A stretch of 33,107 nt of DNA from Planctomycetota bacterium (GTDB lineage: Bacteria > Planctomycetota > Planctomycetia > Planctomycetales > Planctomycetaceae), in assembly GCA_016872645.1 (NCBI GenBank), contig VGZH01000066.1:1-33107 (forward strand), read 5' to 3'. The stretch's first letter is position 1. Each line of letters starts with the position of its first letter. Both the position numbers and the translations under genes were made by a program. The notes beneath the pieces are model-generated. The model was not told the DNA's origin. It did not search any database and saw nothing but the letters and a program-made list of their open reading frames with translations. This document shows, piece by piece, positions 7,023 to 15,455 of the stretch.

Positions 7023-8372
7023 TCAAAACAACTCGGCAATCGGCTCTCCCGATTCGATGATCGGGACCGGGCGTTGTTGGCGGTCGCGGACGGTGGCGTG
7101 GTGGTCGAGGCCGACGGCGCGGTAGAGACTGGCCAGGAGATCGCCGGGGCCGAGCGGGCGGTCTTTGGGTTCGGCTCCGTTGGAGACGGTCGAGCCGATC
7201 ACTTGGCCGCCGCGAATGCCGCCACCTGCGAGCACTGCCGAGGCGGCTCCGGGCCAGTGGCCTCGGCCGGCGTGCTGGTCGATGCGCGGGGCACGGCCGA
7301 ACTCTCCGAACGCGGCGACGAGGACTCGGTCAATCTGGCCACGCTGCGTCAGGTCTTCGATCAGCGCGGTGATCGCTTGGTCGTAAACAGGGAGCCGCTT
7401 GCGGAGGTTCTTTTCGATGGTGTAGTGGTCGTCCCACCAATCCACATCTTTTTCGTAGAGGTTGATGACGACGAACGTCACACCCGCTTCAACCAGCCGC
7501 CGCGCGAGCAACGCCGATTGGCCGTAGGCGTGCCGGCCGTACTTGTCGCGCAACTCGGTGGACTCTTGCGAGAGATCGAATGCTTGCCGCACGGTCGAAC
7601 CGCTGACAAGTTCGAGCGCTTGTCGCTGCACGTCATCGAGGTTGCGAAATGCCGGTTCGCGATCGAGTTGCCGTGAAAGGGAATCGAATTCACGCATCAG
7701 TCCGCGACGTTCGTCGAGCCGTGACATCACGACATTGGCCGGCAGTTTGAAATTGGGAGGCCGATAGTTGCCGAGACTCGGATCGCCACCGGCATCGAGC
7801 GCGGCGTGACGGGAACTCAAAAACGACGGGCCTTCGTAGAAACCCATGTGCCGGCGGTAGTCTTCCGGAATCGCGACGTATGCCGGCATCCCGCTTCTGC
7901 GCGGGCCAGCCAGCGCCGAGATCACTGAGCCTTGCGCTGGATTCTGTTGCCCCATCTGACGAGCGTTCAGCAGCGGCCAACCGGTTTGCAGCCAATGCGT
8001 CCCGTCGTCATGAACGGCGAGGTTGTGTTTGATCGAACGAATGACCGCCAGCTTGTCAGCGATTTGCGCATGTCCTGGCATCAGCTCGCAAACGTCCAGG
8101 CCGGGCTGGTTAGTGGCGATTGGATTGAATGGACCGCGCACCTCGGCGGACATGGCTGGCTTCATATCGTACATGTCGATGTGTGAAGCACCGCCGGCTT
8201 GGAAGAGCAGAATGATCGCGGTGTCGTTGCGATCGGCCGTCGCTGCTTGTGTTTGTCGCGACTGCAACACGTTCGGCAGTGTCAGTCCGGCACCTAGCGA
8301 ACCGACACGCAAGAAGCCGCGCCGGCTGATGCCGTCACACAAGCGAACGGGGCAACCGACGACATCGAGCAT
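7023..8372 (-). CDS. DUF1501 Tat-exported protein (sulfatase-like fold)
   Basis: A 449-residue DUF1501 protein. The N-terminus has a twin-arginine signal (SRRGFLRVGSLGAGL, residues 16-30), and the mature part opens with TAIILLFQAGGASHIDMYDMKP, the DUF1501 entry motif equivalent to the metal-binding start of alkaline phosphatase/sulfatase folds. Later motifs include HDDGTHWLQTG, GQSALLARRLVEAGVTFVVI, VLVAAFGEFGRAPRID and AGRGHWPGA, which carries a conserved histidine. An SD (GAGGAG) is seven bases before the ATG. DUF1501 genes in planctomycetes usually accompany DUF1549/DUF1553 (PSD1) genes; no such partner is present here. A palindromic element separates it from the upstream same-strand gene. 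Function is unknown beyond export and likely metal-dependent hydrolase ancestry. Confidence 0.9.
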   Translation of the reverse strand: MLDVVGCPVRLCDGISRRGFLRVGSLGAGLTLPNVLQSRQTQAATADRNDTAIILLFQAGGASHIDMYDMKPAMSAEVRGPFNPIATNQPGLDVCELMPGHAQIADKLAVIRSIKHNLAVHDDGTHWLQTGWPLLNARQMGQQNPAQGSVISALAGPRRSGMPAYVAIPEDYRRHMGFYEGPSFLSSRHAALDAGGDPSLGNYRPPNFKLPANVVMSRLDERRGLMREFDSLSRQLDREPAFRNLDDVQRQALELVSGSTVRQAFDLSQESTELRDKYGRHAYGQSALLARRLVEAGVTFVVINLYEKDVDWWDDHYTIEKNLRKRLPVYDQAITALIEDLTQRGQIDRVLVAAFGEFGRAPRIDQHAGRGHWPGAASAVLAGGGIRGGQVIGSTVSNGAEPKDRPLGPGDLLASLYRAVGLDHHATVRDRQQRPVPIIESGEPIAELF

Positions 8373-8455
8373 GCACAGGCTCCTCGAGATAGAGGCATTT
8401 TGAAGAAGCCGATAAAAGTATTATCGACGGGCAGGGATGTGGCAATTCACCTTGA

Positions 8456-8524
8456 AGTGCGGGGCGTCAGCACCGCGTTGGATTTCATGACGCTCTATCC
8501 AAAGCGGTGCTGACGCACTGCACT
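8456..8524. repeat. Long hairpin-forming intergenic element with 13-bp perfect stem
   Basis: GCGTCAGCACCGC (8464-8476) is the exact reverse complement of 8504-8516, with a 27-base loop. A second outer stem, AGTGC (8456-8460) with GCACT (8520-8524), flanks a three-base mismatch. The element fills most of the gap between the 720-residue membrane protein (its 3' end at 8532) and the DUF1501 gene start. It has no T-run. It is a REP-type or MITE-like palindrome, possibly acting as an mRNA barrier. Confidence 0.6.
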
Positions 8525-8531
8525 CCAAAGG

Positions 8532-10694
8532 TCACTCCTGCACCAGCGCCCCGCCCTTCTTTTCGAGGTGGCTGTACCAGCGGTCCACGGCGGCTCGGCG
8601 TTGGCTGGGAGGGTTGATGGGTGAGTACTCATGCTTCAGGCCGGTCAGTTTGGAGATGTGGAAGAAGGCGAGTTCGCGGATCGCCAACTGTTCGCTGTCG
8701 AGCCAGCCGACGAGCGAGCGTGAAGTTGCCGAAGCCTTCGCATCGTTGGCATCGAAGCCCCACAGCAGGCGATAGACCGCCTCGGCATCGCTAGGGAGAA
8801 AATACTTGGCGAGTTCCGTTTTCAGCAAACCTCGATGGCGCGGGTCGAGCGGCAGCCACTGTCGCAATCCGGTGATCGCAGCCAAGCGAGCTTCTCGGTG
8901 ATCGGCCTGCGAGAGTGCTTTCACCAGCGGGCCGTAACAGTCGGTGAGCGCAAGACACTTCACGGCCAACTCGGAGATGGCCGGTCGAGGATTGTTGACC
9001 ACCGCTGGCAGACTCAGTTGCAGAAGTTGTTCGCTGTCGAATTCCTTTTCAAAGGCGGTGTTGTAGGGCCGCTTGGCTTTCGTCGCGGCTCGCTTTGGAT
9101 CGGCTTCCAGCCAGTCGGGAAGAACGAGTTGGCTGGCACGTCCGATTTCGTTTTTCTTTTCGTTGGCGGTCGCGCCGCTGGTGATTGGCAGAAAGCCCGG
9201 TCCTTCGACCGTGGCAGTGTTGCCATCGGACGTCGAGAAACGAACCGTCCCTTGTGCCACATGCAGAGACGCTGCAAAGCCAGGCGGAGCAGGTTCGACC
9301 TCGAAACGGTTTGGCTCGACGCGCTGCACCTCGATGCCGCAGACCGCATTGTCGCTCAACAATTCCAACCGAGCTTGTCGGCCGTAGAACATCAGTGTGA
9401 TTGGCAGCGAGAGCTTTGGAAGTTTTGCCGCGTCGGCATCATCGTCCGCTGGACGCAGGCCATGGGCTTCGAACAGCATCGCCCCCTGCTGCACGTCGAA
9501 GCCCACGGAGGAATGCTCATCCGGTCCGAGGTATCGCACCGAAGTGCCACCGATGAGTGCGAACGAACAGAGATCATCCCCGATCAAGAAGTCCGCGCGA
9601 AACGGTTCTGGGCATGCGAGTTGATCGCCCACTTTCAACTGCACGACGCGCGGCAACGCCAGAAAGTCTGACACTTCGGGTTCGAAGCGGAGCACAATTC
9701 CCTCTTTGGAAACGCGCGACAGTTTTTGCGCCGGCATCAACTTCACCGGCACAGTGTCTGTTTCCGGCGGATTCACAGGCTGGACTGGTTGTGGCGGAGT
9801 CGCGACCGCACCATCTGGTTTCGTGCGAATCGGCTTGGCGACCGGTTCCGGGACATCCGTCGCTGGGTCGGTCTCGGGCAATTCTTTAGACGGCTCAACT
9901 CGAACGTTCTGTGGCTTCCGCGATGCCGAGGGATCAACCTGGGCAATCACCTGGTCGCCAATCTGACTGGGAACGATCGCGTTGCTCTTGTCAGCGTCGT
10001 CGCCTGAAGTGGCCTTCGCCACGGTGGCGGACTTCGCAGGATTGAATGACTCTCTGTCGGATCGCAATCCATTTCTCAGCGTCCGGTCGCTCAGCAAAGA
10101 ACTGATCCAACCGACGCCGATGAGTACCACGAGCACCAACATTCCCATTTGCCGCCAGGACGTTTGCGGTTTCAGATACGCTGGCAAGTCGCGATCGGAC
10201 GAGCCATTGTGCGAAGGATTCAAAGCAGACGCGATCGTCGGAATCTGCCGCGAATCGCGATCGCGAGAGACCCCCGAGAAATCATTCGCGCGGACGGTGT
10301 CGTTGGTAGCGACCGGACCCAGGCCGTACATCCGCGACCGAGTCTCGGAGCGGACCTCGACCGGATCGCCCAGCACCAGCGTCAAGATTTGATGACACGC
10401 CGCGACTTCTGCCAAGTGCATGTCCGAGTCCAAACAAATCTTCTCGACGTCGACGACCTCGGCCGGAGTCAATTCGCTGTCGAGGTACTCCGCGACCAGA
10501 TTCGGATCGAGCCCCGCCCCCTTGCCAAACAGTTCCGGAGCTGACAGCCGGCGGCGGCGCATTACCTCTTTGATCCGCTCCACGAGCGCGGTGGCGTAGC
10601 CGCTCTCGGTCAGCTTTTGGCCGATCTCCTTAGCCTTATCCGGCTGCAATTCGTCGTCCAAGTACGCAATCAACGTTCGCAAAGTCAGTCGCAT
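8532..10694 (-). CDS. Planctomycete membrane protein with anti-sigma-like N-terminus and large extracytoplasmic domain
   Basis: I set the start at the ATG at 10694 (720 residues), preceded by GAGGCGA; longer upstream reading has no support. The N-terminus (MRLTLRTLIAYLDDELQP) and a second copy near residues 63-80 (LVAEYLDSELTP) are the duplicated helical motif seen in anti-sigma-like planctomycete proteins; the usual Zn-binding cysteine cluster is not evident. A Pro/Ser-rich linker leads to one membrane helix at about 182-201 (MGMLVLVVLIGVGWISSLL). A disordered Pro/Thr/Asp-rich segment (about 215-320) follows, then a FecR-like beta-rich part (VVQLKVGDQLACPEPF, SVGFDVQQGAMLFEA) and a helical HEAT-like C-terminus. 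This suggests cytoplasm-to-periplasm signalling. No sigma factor or kinase is adjacent, so its partner is unknown. Confidence 0.7.
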   Translation of the reverse strand: MRLTLRTLIAYLDDELQPDKAKEIGQKLTESGYATALVERIKEVMRRRRLSAPELFGKGAGLDPNLVAEYLDSELTPAEVVDVEKICLDSDMHLAEVAACHQILTLVLGDPVEVRSETRSRMYGLGPVATNDTVRANDFSGVSRDRDSRQIPTIASALNPSHNGSSDRDLPAYLKPQTSWRQMGMLVLVVLIGVGWISSLLSDRTLRNGLRSDRESFNPAKSATVAKATSGDDADKSNAIVPSQIGDQVIAQVDPSASRKPQNVRVEPSKELPETDPATDVPEPVAKPIRTKPDGAVATPPQPVQPVNPPETDTVPVKLMPAQKLSRVSKEGIVLRFEPEVSDFLALPRVVQLKVGDQLACPEPFRADFLIGDDLCSFALIGGTSVRYLGPDEHSSVGFDVQQGAMLFEAHGLRPADDDADAAKLPKLSLPITLMFYGRQARLELLSDNAVCGIEVQRVEPNRFEVEPAPPGFAASLHVAQGTVRFSTSDGNTATVEGPGFLPITSGATANEKKNEIGRASQLVLPDWLEADPKRAATKAKRPYNTAFEKEFDSEQLLQLSLPAVVNNPRPAISELAVKCLALTDCYGPLVKALSQADHREARLAAITGLRQWLPLDPRHRGLLKTELAKYFLPSDAEAVYRLLWGFDANDAKASATSRSLVGWLDSEQLAIRELAFFHISKLTGLKHEYSPINPPSQRRAAVDRWYSHLEKKGGALVQE

Positions 10695-10844
10695 GATCGT
10701 CGCCTCAGGTGAGTGCTGGCAGGAATCCTCACCCTGAATAGTGGCAATCTCGCACAACTTTCGTACAAGAATCTGACGTGAGTTTTCAAATTGTGCTGGC
10801 ACTCCAGCATTGCCCGACCGTCGCCGTTTACCAGGACAACACTC

Positions 10845-11741
10845 ATGCCGACGAATCTATGCCCGGTGGTCGCGTTTGTACGTACCGCGTTCGTGTTGCT
10901 GATCGGCCTTGCCAGCGTTTCATTTGCCGAAAATCCGCCGAACAACAGTCGCCCGCAGCGATTGCTGTTGATCGGCCAAGGCCCGGACGGTTCTCACAAG
11001 CCGACGACACACGAGTACTTCGCCGGAGTCAATCTGATCGGTCGGCTCCTGCGCGATCAGCCGAAACTCGAGCTTGTCGCTGTCAGCGCCGATGGCGATT
11101 GGCGGGACGGCCCGCAACTGCTCGAACGGGCGAATGCCGCAGTCGTGTTTGTCTCCGAAGGAGCCAAATGGCTTTCCGCCGATGCGGCCCGACTTGCCGC
11201 GTTCCGCGACCTCGCCAAACGTGGTGGTGGACTTGTCGTGTTGCACTGGGGAACTGGCACAAAAACCGCCGAGCCGACCACGTCGTTCGTGCAACTCTTC
11301 GGTGCTTGTCACGGCGGCCCCGATCGGAAGTTCAAAGAGTTTGATCAAGTCTTGCCGCAATGGAAGAACACCGAACATCCAATTCTGCGCGGACTGAAAC
11401 CATTCACTGAGCCCGTCAAGGAAGAGTTCTATTTCGCACTCAAACAGGTTTCGAAGACCGGTGGCGTGACGCTGGCAGATTCAGAATCCGCGATCACTCC
11501 GCTGCTGCAAATCCCCGTCGACAACCTTTCTGGCACAGTCGCCTGGTGCTGGGAGCGTCCCGACCAGGGCCGCTCGTTCGGCTTCACCGGCCTGCACTTC
11601 CACGAGAATTGGAAGCACGAGTCCTATCGTCGGCTCATCGCACAAGCGACGTTGTGGACTTTGAAGCGAGACATCCCAGCCACCGGTCTGGAAGTCCATG
11701 TCACCAATCAAGACCTCGCGCCGCCGACATCGAAGCCGTAG
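10845..11741 (+). CDS. Exported ThuA-like domain protein
   Basis: A 298-residue protein of the ThuA/class I glutamine amidotransferase-like superfamily. The start at 10845 has AGGA about 10 bases upstream and begins a signal peptide ending near SVSFAEN (about residue 27). The core starts RLLLIGQGPDGSHKPTTHEYFAG and includes AAVVFVSEGAKWLS, GGGLVVLHWGTG, HPILRGLKPF, DEFYF-like EEFYFAL, and the C-terminal GLHFHENW, all typical of planctomycete ThuA-like proteins. ThuA was linked to trehalose and sucrose use in rhizobia, but most secreted homologues have no proven reaction. It is transcribed divergently from the 720-residue membrane protein across about 150 bases. An inverted repeat begins at its stop codon. 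Confidence 0.8.
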   Translation: MPTNLCPVVAFVRTAFVLLIGLASVSFAENPPNNSRPQRLLLIGQGPDGSHKPTTHEYFAGVNLIGRLLRDQPKLELVAVSADGDWRDGPQLLERANAAVVFVSEGAKWLSADAARLAAFRDLAKRGGGLVVLHWGTGTKTAEPTTSFVQLFGACHGGPDRKFKEFDQVLPQWKNTEHPILRGLKPFTEPVKEEFYFALKQVSKTGGVTLADSESAITPLLQIPVDNLSGTVAWCWERPDQGRSFGFTGLHFHENWKHESYRRLIAQATLWTLKRDIPATGLEVHVTNQDLAPPTSKP

Positions 11742-11806
11742 TCCGGGCTCTTGTGACCTGGTCGATGAAATCGCGGATCATCCAGGCCACAAGGGTCTGG
11801 GCTACG
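11737..11806. repeat. 25-bp imperfect inverted repeat at the thuA-like 3' end
   Basis: The arm 11737-11761 and the arm 11782-11806 are reverse complements at 20 of 25 positions. Every mismatch is a transition, so in RNA all 25 positions can pair with G-U wobbles. The loop is 20 bases. The left arm overlaps the thuA-like stop codon (TAG at 11739-11741). It could fold as a strong transcript end in either direction or be a MITE-like element. Confidence 0.6.
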
Positions 11807-11872
11807 ACAAGCAAAGAGACTCACGCTTCGGGCCTGTAAACGACTCAAAGATTGCGCGATGTCGTGCCAGCG

Positions 11873-12343
11873 AGAACTCACCCTGTCGAAGACATATACC
11901 CAACCGGTCATCCAAGTGTGAATGTCGCAACCCAAGCGGATCGGTCGATTCTTCGGGTCCCCGACGAATCGCTGGATCGACTCGCCACCGGTTCCGGTGT
12001 AGACATTGAACTGGTTCTTCGGCGACAGCGATGCGCCGCGCGCGTTGTGGTTTGCACTGTCCGAGTTTGTGAGCTTCACGGCCTGCCCGTTTCGCACGGT
12101 GACGATTCTGGGCGCGAACGTGAAATCCTTCTGATCGATGCGGAGTTCATCGATCTTGACCGGAGCTTCGGCCTTCGGCGCGTCGAGCAGAAACATCGCA
12201 GCCGATCGCGATCCGGAGGTTATCGAATCGACCTCGATCAAATCCCGATTCCGCCCTGATTCGTCGATCACATTGGCCTTGGAAATCTTGCCGTCGAAAA
12301 GCCCGCGGCCACGAATCGCGGGTTCGGTTTTTTTGCCGACCTA
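11873..12343 (-). pseudogene. Decayed plastocyanin/cupredoxin-like exported protein
   Basis: The minus strand reads LFDGKISKAN, then AMFLLDAPKAEAPVKID, DFTFAPRIVTVRNGQAVKLTNSDSANHNA and PIRLGCDIHTWMTGWVYVFD. These are the cupredoxin copper motifs: N-S-D-S-x-x-H-N, then C-D-I-H-T-W-M. The gene looks broken at both ends. Upstream the frame hits a TAG at 12343-12341 with no ATG and no signal peptide (only a GTG at 12271). Downstream, where relatives continue with a HPYFAVTD-type strand, the frame instead runs into Arg/Ser-rich nonsense and the inverted repeat, ending at 11708. The copper ligands (two His, one Cys, one Met) are all present, so recent loss is likely. An alternative is a short functional GTG-started version. 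Confidence 0.55.
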
Positions 12344-12436
12344 CTGGCAGTCATCAACAGGTTGAACAACCGGCACAGCAAGACCGCTCGTCGATTCAAG
12401 GCCACGAGGTTCTCACAATTGGAAATGCAAGCGGTC

Positions 12437-15172
12437 CTATTTTCCGTCCGTCACCACCCAAACGGGGCTTGACCAAGCGACTTCGCCGTCTTCTTGCAGC
12501 ACGCGGGCGTAGTACCAATTCAGGCCCGGTTGCGGCAGCGTGTCGGTGAAGTTGAGTTCGACTTGTTCCTCGCCGGGGGTCTCGGTGCGGAGCGGGGCAT
12601 TGTTGCGGATGAACTGGATTTGCTTGATCCGCGATGTGCCAGTCACTTTCAGTTTGAGTTGGACTTTGTCCTTGGCTTCAAATTCGCTCCCCTGGAATTT
12701 GCCATTAGCCCAAAACTCGACGATCAGGTTGTCGGTGCCGCCGTACGTTTGACGCTTCCGAATCGCATTGAGGATCGTGTGGCGGTCGTTCTGCGGCGTG
12801 AAGACCATCGAGTAACTGATGTGTGTCGAGCCGTGATCGCTGCTGCTGGTGGTGCCGAGTCGATAGCCCTTTTGGTAGGCGTTCCAGAGCAAGCCCTTCT
12901 CCTGGAAGCCGCCGGGGGCTTTGTCCGGTTCGTCGGGCGTTTCGTGAACGCGCGGCATGGTCAACGCTTCGGCGCTGTTGCGAGCTCCCTGATAAATCTC
13001 GACGACCGGTTCGATCCACGGGTCGTTGTCGCGCCAGTCGGTTCCCATGCTGCTGGTTGCCGACGTGTGCGAAATGCACAAGCCGCCGGTCCCTTTCAAA
13101 TACTCGTAGAGCAGTTTCGTGTCGTTCTCGACGACATCGCCGGCTCCGATTCCTTCGAAGACGCCGGCCTTCGCCAGCTTTGTTTGGAATGGGAAGATCG
13201 GGTAGCCACGATTCGCGTGAAAGACGTTGCGATGCCCGTGTGGGAAGCGGACGCTCCGCTCGTAGCCGTACAGCGGCACGAATCGCGGGGCGAGGTAGTA
13301 CATGTCGCACGACTTCTCGGTCAGCCACCACCAGTATGGGTAATGGCCGCCCCCTTGATGATCGGTCAGCGAGCCGAAGTCGAATGCCGCGACGTCGATC
13401 ATGTAGCGGTAGAAGTCGAGATACGAACCGTCGTTGCCGGGGCCGACGTCCCAGGACATCTCGGTGTGGCGATGCAAGTCGCCGCGCACGATTTGACAGT
13501 TGTCCTCGCCGAGCTTCGTCCGATGAGCGCGAATCGCCGCGACCTGTTTCTCTTCGCGAGCCGCATTCCATTCCGGGATGCCGGCTGGCGGAGCGGGTGC
13601 TTTGTACGCCGCGAGAGTCGGCAGGCCGGGCTTGATCTCGCCTTCCTCTTTCTTGGGCTTCGCGATTTGTGTGACGAGGACGGTGTCTTGAATTGGCCGG
13701 TGATAGTTCTCGACCGCGCGAGCATCCGAAGAGTACGCCACAAACAGCGAGCCGTCGTTCGCTGGAGTGATCCGGCTGAAGACGCTGATTCTCCCCGGAC
13801 TGGCGGCCAGCATGACCGGGGTTGTCCAGCCTTCGGCCGAGAGGGTTGTGATGTTTTCCGTCCAGCCTTTGCCGCGACCACGATTGTTGGCTCGTTGTGG
13901 ACCAAAGATCATTTGACGGTAGCGCAGCCACAGGCGGCCGTCGTTCGTGACGGCCAGCTCCGCCGAACTGGAAAGCGACCGTTGCTGTGGCCCGGCCGGT
14001 TCGCCTTCGGGAATGTCGGGTGCGGCCAGCACCTCCCCCTTCCGGACACACGCGACCCTAACCTTTCGTGTGCTGCCGAGCGTTGTTCCTTGATCGCGGC
14101 TCTCCTTTTTCAACCAATAACCTTGGTCTTTGCCCCAGTTGTGTCCTCCCTGTTCCCATGCGACCCAGACATCGCCGTCCGCTCCGCAGGCGACGGTCGC
14201 GTGAGCTTCGTAGTAGCTCGACTGTGCGATCGGTTGGACTTTCCCCAGCTCACCGTTTGGTGAAACGCTGGTCAGGTACACGTCGTAGTCCCCTCGGCGA
14301 TAGCTGTCGAACGCGATCCAGGCGGTGCCGCCGGCATCGACCGCGACGTGTGGATACCAGTCGCTCTGCTCGTCGCTGGTGACGGCGAGCGGCTTCGACC
14401 AGGACTCGCCGTCGAACTTCACGTACTGCACGTCGCCGTTGTTCTGTGGATGAGCCTGCCAAACGATGTGGATATTTTTCTTGGCATCGACGGTGACGTG
14501 CGGGTTGATGTCCGGCTTCGCGTCGTTTGTCAGTCGTTCCAGCTTGCCCCACGAATCGCCGAGTAACGGCCGAGCATAAAGATCCCAGTTGCCGGACTTG
14601 CCGTATTCGGAAAACGTCTGCTCAGACCAGATGACCCACACGCGGTCCTTCGCATCGACAGCGAGCTGCGGCATCCAGATGTCCGCGCGAGCTGTTGCTG
14701 TTGGGACGTAGGTGCGAGTGCTCCACCAACCGTCCGCCAGTCGGCGATGCATCCGGATTTGATCGTGCCCGTCGAAGTACGCCGAGTACGCCGCGTAGAC
14801 CGCCCCGTCCGATGTCTGTGCGATCGATGCGAAGTCGTCGTACGAATCGCCGTTCGACAAGACTTGTGCGCCTCCTGTGCGAGCCGCGCCGATCAAGTCC
14901 TGCAAGAACTCGGTGACCGGCGGAGCGTTCTTCACTCCCGCCGACTGCCGTGACTCACCGCCGTCAGCCGGAGCGACCGGATGATCGTCCTTCGTCTGTG
15001 CCTTCGCGGCCGCCTTCTTGTTGCCAGCATTCTTCTTTTTAGCGGGCTGTTCCTGAGCCAACGCCTGATCGACTCCCGACTGCACGGCGTCGTTCGGCAA
15101 CCTTGCCAACAAGAGCACTCCGGCCAGCACGGCCGACGTCAGCAACGCCACGAACGCAGGGCGAGTCTTCAC
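12437..15172 (-). CDS. Secreted beta-propeller plus DUF3604 (PHP-like) protein
   Basis: The start is taken at a GTG (15172) preceded by GAGGTG, giving 911 residues with a leader (VKTRPAFVALLTSAVLAGVL, read as Met). A Lys/Ala-rich linker follows, then a BNR-like propeller (about residues 85-530) of repeated DGAVYAAYSA / VIWSEQ / HIVWQAHPQNNGDVQY blades. The C-terminal part from about 560 is DUF3604: RGDLHRHTEMSWDVGPGNDG carries H567-x-H569, the first metal motif of PHP-type phosphoesterases. Further metal-type motifs are DFGSLTDHQGG, GYERSVRFPHGHRNVF, CISHTSA and TSSSDHGSTH. The PHP metal centre therefore looks intact. It is divergent from the SDR gene. Substrate unknown; a periplasmic or secreted phosphoesterase is a reasonable guess. 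Confidence 0.82.
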   Translation of the reverse strand: MKTRPAFVALLTSAVLAGVLLLARLPNDAVQSGVDQALAQEQPAKKKNAGNKKAAAKAQTKDDHPVAPADGGESRQSAGVKNAPPVTEFLQDLIGAARTGGAQVLSNGDSYDDFASIAQTSDGAVYAAYSAYFDGHDQIRMHRRLADGWWSTRTYVPTATARADIWMPQLAVDAKDRVWVIWSEQTFSEYGKSGNWDLYARPLLGDSWGKLERLTNDAKPDINPHVTVDAKKNIHIVWQAHPQNNGDVQYVKFDGESWSKPLAVTSDEQSDWYPHVAVDAGGTAWIAFDSYRRGDYDVYLTSVSPNGELGKVQPIAQSSYYEAHATVACGADGDVWVAWEQGGHNWGKDQGYWLKKESRDQGTTLGSTRKVRVACVRKGEVLAAPDIPEGEPAGPQQRSLSSSAELAVTNDGRLWLRYRQMIFGPQRANNRGRGKGWTENITTLSAEGWTTPVMLAASPGRISVFSRITPANDGSLFVAYSSDARAVENYHRPIQDTVLVTQIAKPKKEEGEIKPGLPTLAAYKAPAPPAGIPEWNAAREEKQVAAIRAHRTKLGEDNCQIVRGDLHRHTEMSWDVGPGNDGSYLDFYRYMIDVAAFDFGSLTDHQGGGHYPYWWWLTEKSCDMYYLAPRFVPLYGYERSVRFPHGHRNVFHANRGYPIFPFQTKLAKAGVFEGIGAGDVVENDTKLLYEYLKGTGGLCISHTSATSSMGTDWRDNDPWIEPVVEIYQGARNSAEALTMPRVHETPDEPDKAPGGFQEKGLLWNAYQKGYRLGTTSSSDHGSTHISYSMVFTPQNDRHTILNAIRKRQTYGGTDNLIVEFWANGKFQGSEFEAKDKVQLKLKVTGTSRIKQIQFIRNNAPLRTETPGEEQVELNFTDTLPQPGLNWYYARVLQEDGEVAWSSPVWVVTDGK

Positions 15173-15275
15173 GGAACACCTCGCAGAAAAGTTAGGAAGC
15201 GATCGTACCGAGTTCAGTGTTTGGCTGAATTGGATTGAAATGCTTCTTCGTTCAAAATGGAATCTAACACGCGTC

Positions 15276-15293
15276 GCGGGAATCAATTCCCGC
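15276..15293. promoter_or_regulatory. Perfect 8-bp-arm palindrome in divergent promoter region
   Basis: GCGGGAAT and ATTCCCGC flank a CA centre, in the 283-base gap between the DUF3604 gene and the SDR gene, which are transcribed away from each other. Symmetry, short spacer and location fit a homodimeric repressor site acting on either or both promoters. No regulator gene lies beside it. Confidence 0.45.
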
Positions 15294-15455
15294 CGAGGTA
15301 CAGCCACAAGCCAATCGCGACGTGCGTCAGAGCAACTGTCCGCCACGATACGCCACGGGCGCTGGCAGATTCTGTCATCCCCGCGATACTTTCGCGTATC
15401 AGAATGGTCATTTTTCAATCAGCCCAAGATCAGAAAACGGAATCGAGGACGCAGA

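Noticed and set aside
6686-7060. A 124-codon plus-strand frame as an intact gene
   Set aside because: Only its middle resembles DUF1080 and the conserved end is in another frame; the rest is non-coding, so it is reported as a pseudogene.
7011-7676. A 221-codon plus-strand frame
   Set aside because: It is antisense to the well-supported DUF1501 gene (7023-8372) with its Tat signal and SD; the frame arises from GC-rich codon bias.
12302-12334. A CCCGCG/CGCGGG hairpin followed by seven T on the plus strand
   Set aside because: It looks like a terminator but nothing is transcribed rightward into it; it lies inside the decayed cupredoxin frame and is best explained by the codons there.
12494-14263. 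A 589-codon plus-strand frame
   Set aside because: Antisense to the DUF3604 gene; no SD and no recognisable family, while the minus strand shows clear metal motifs.
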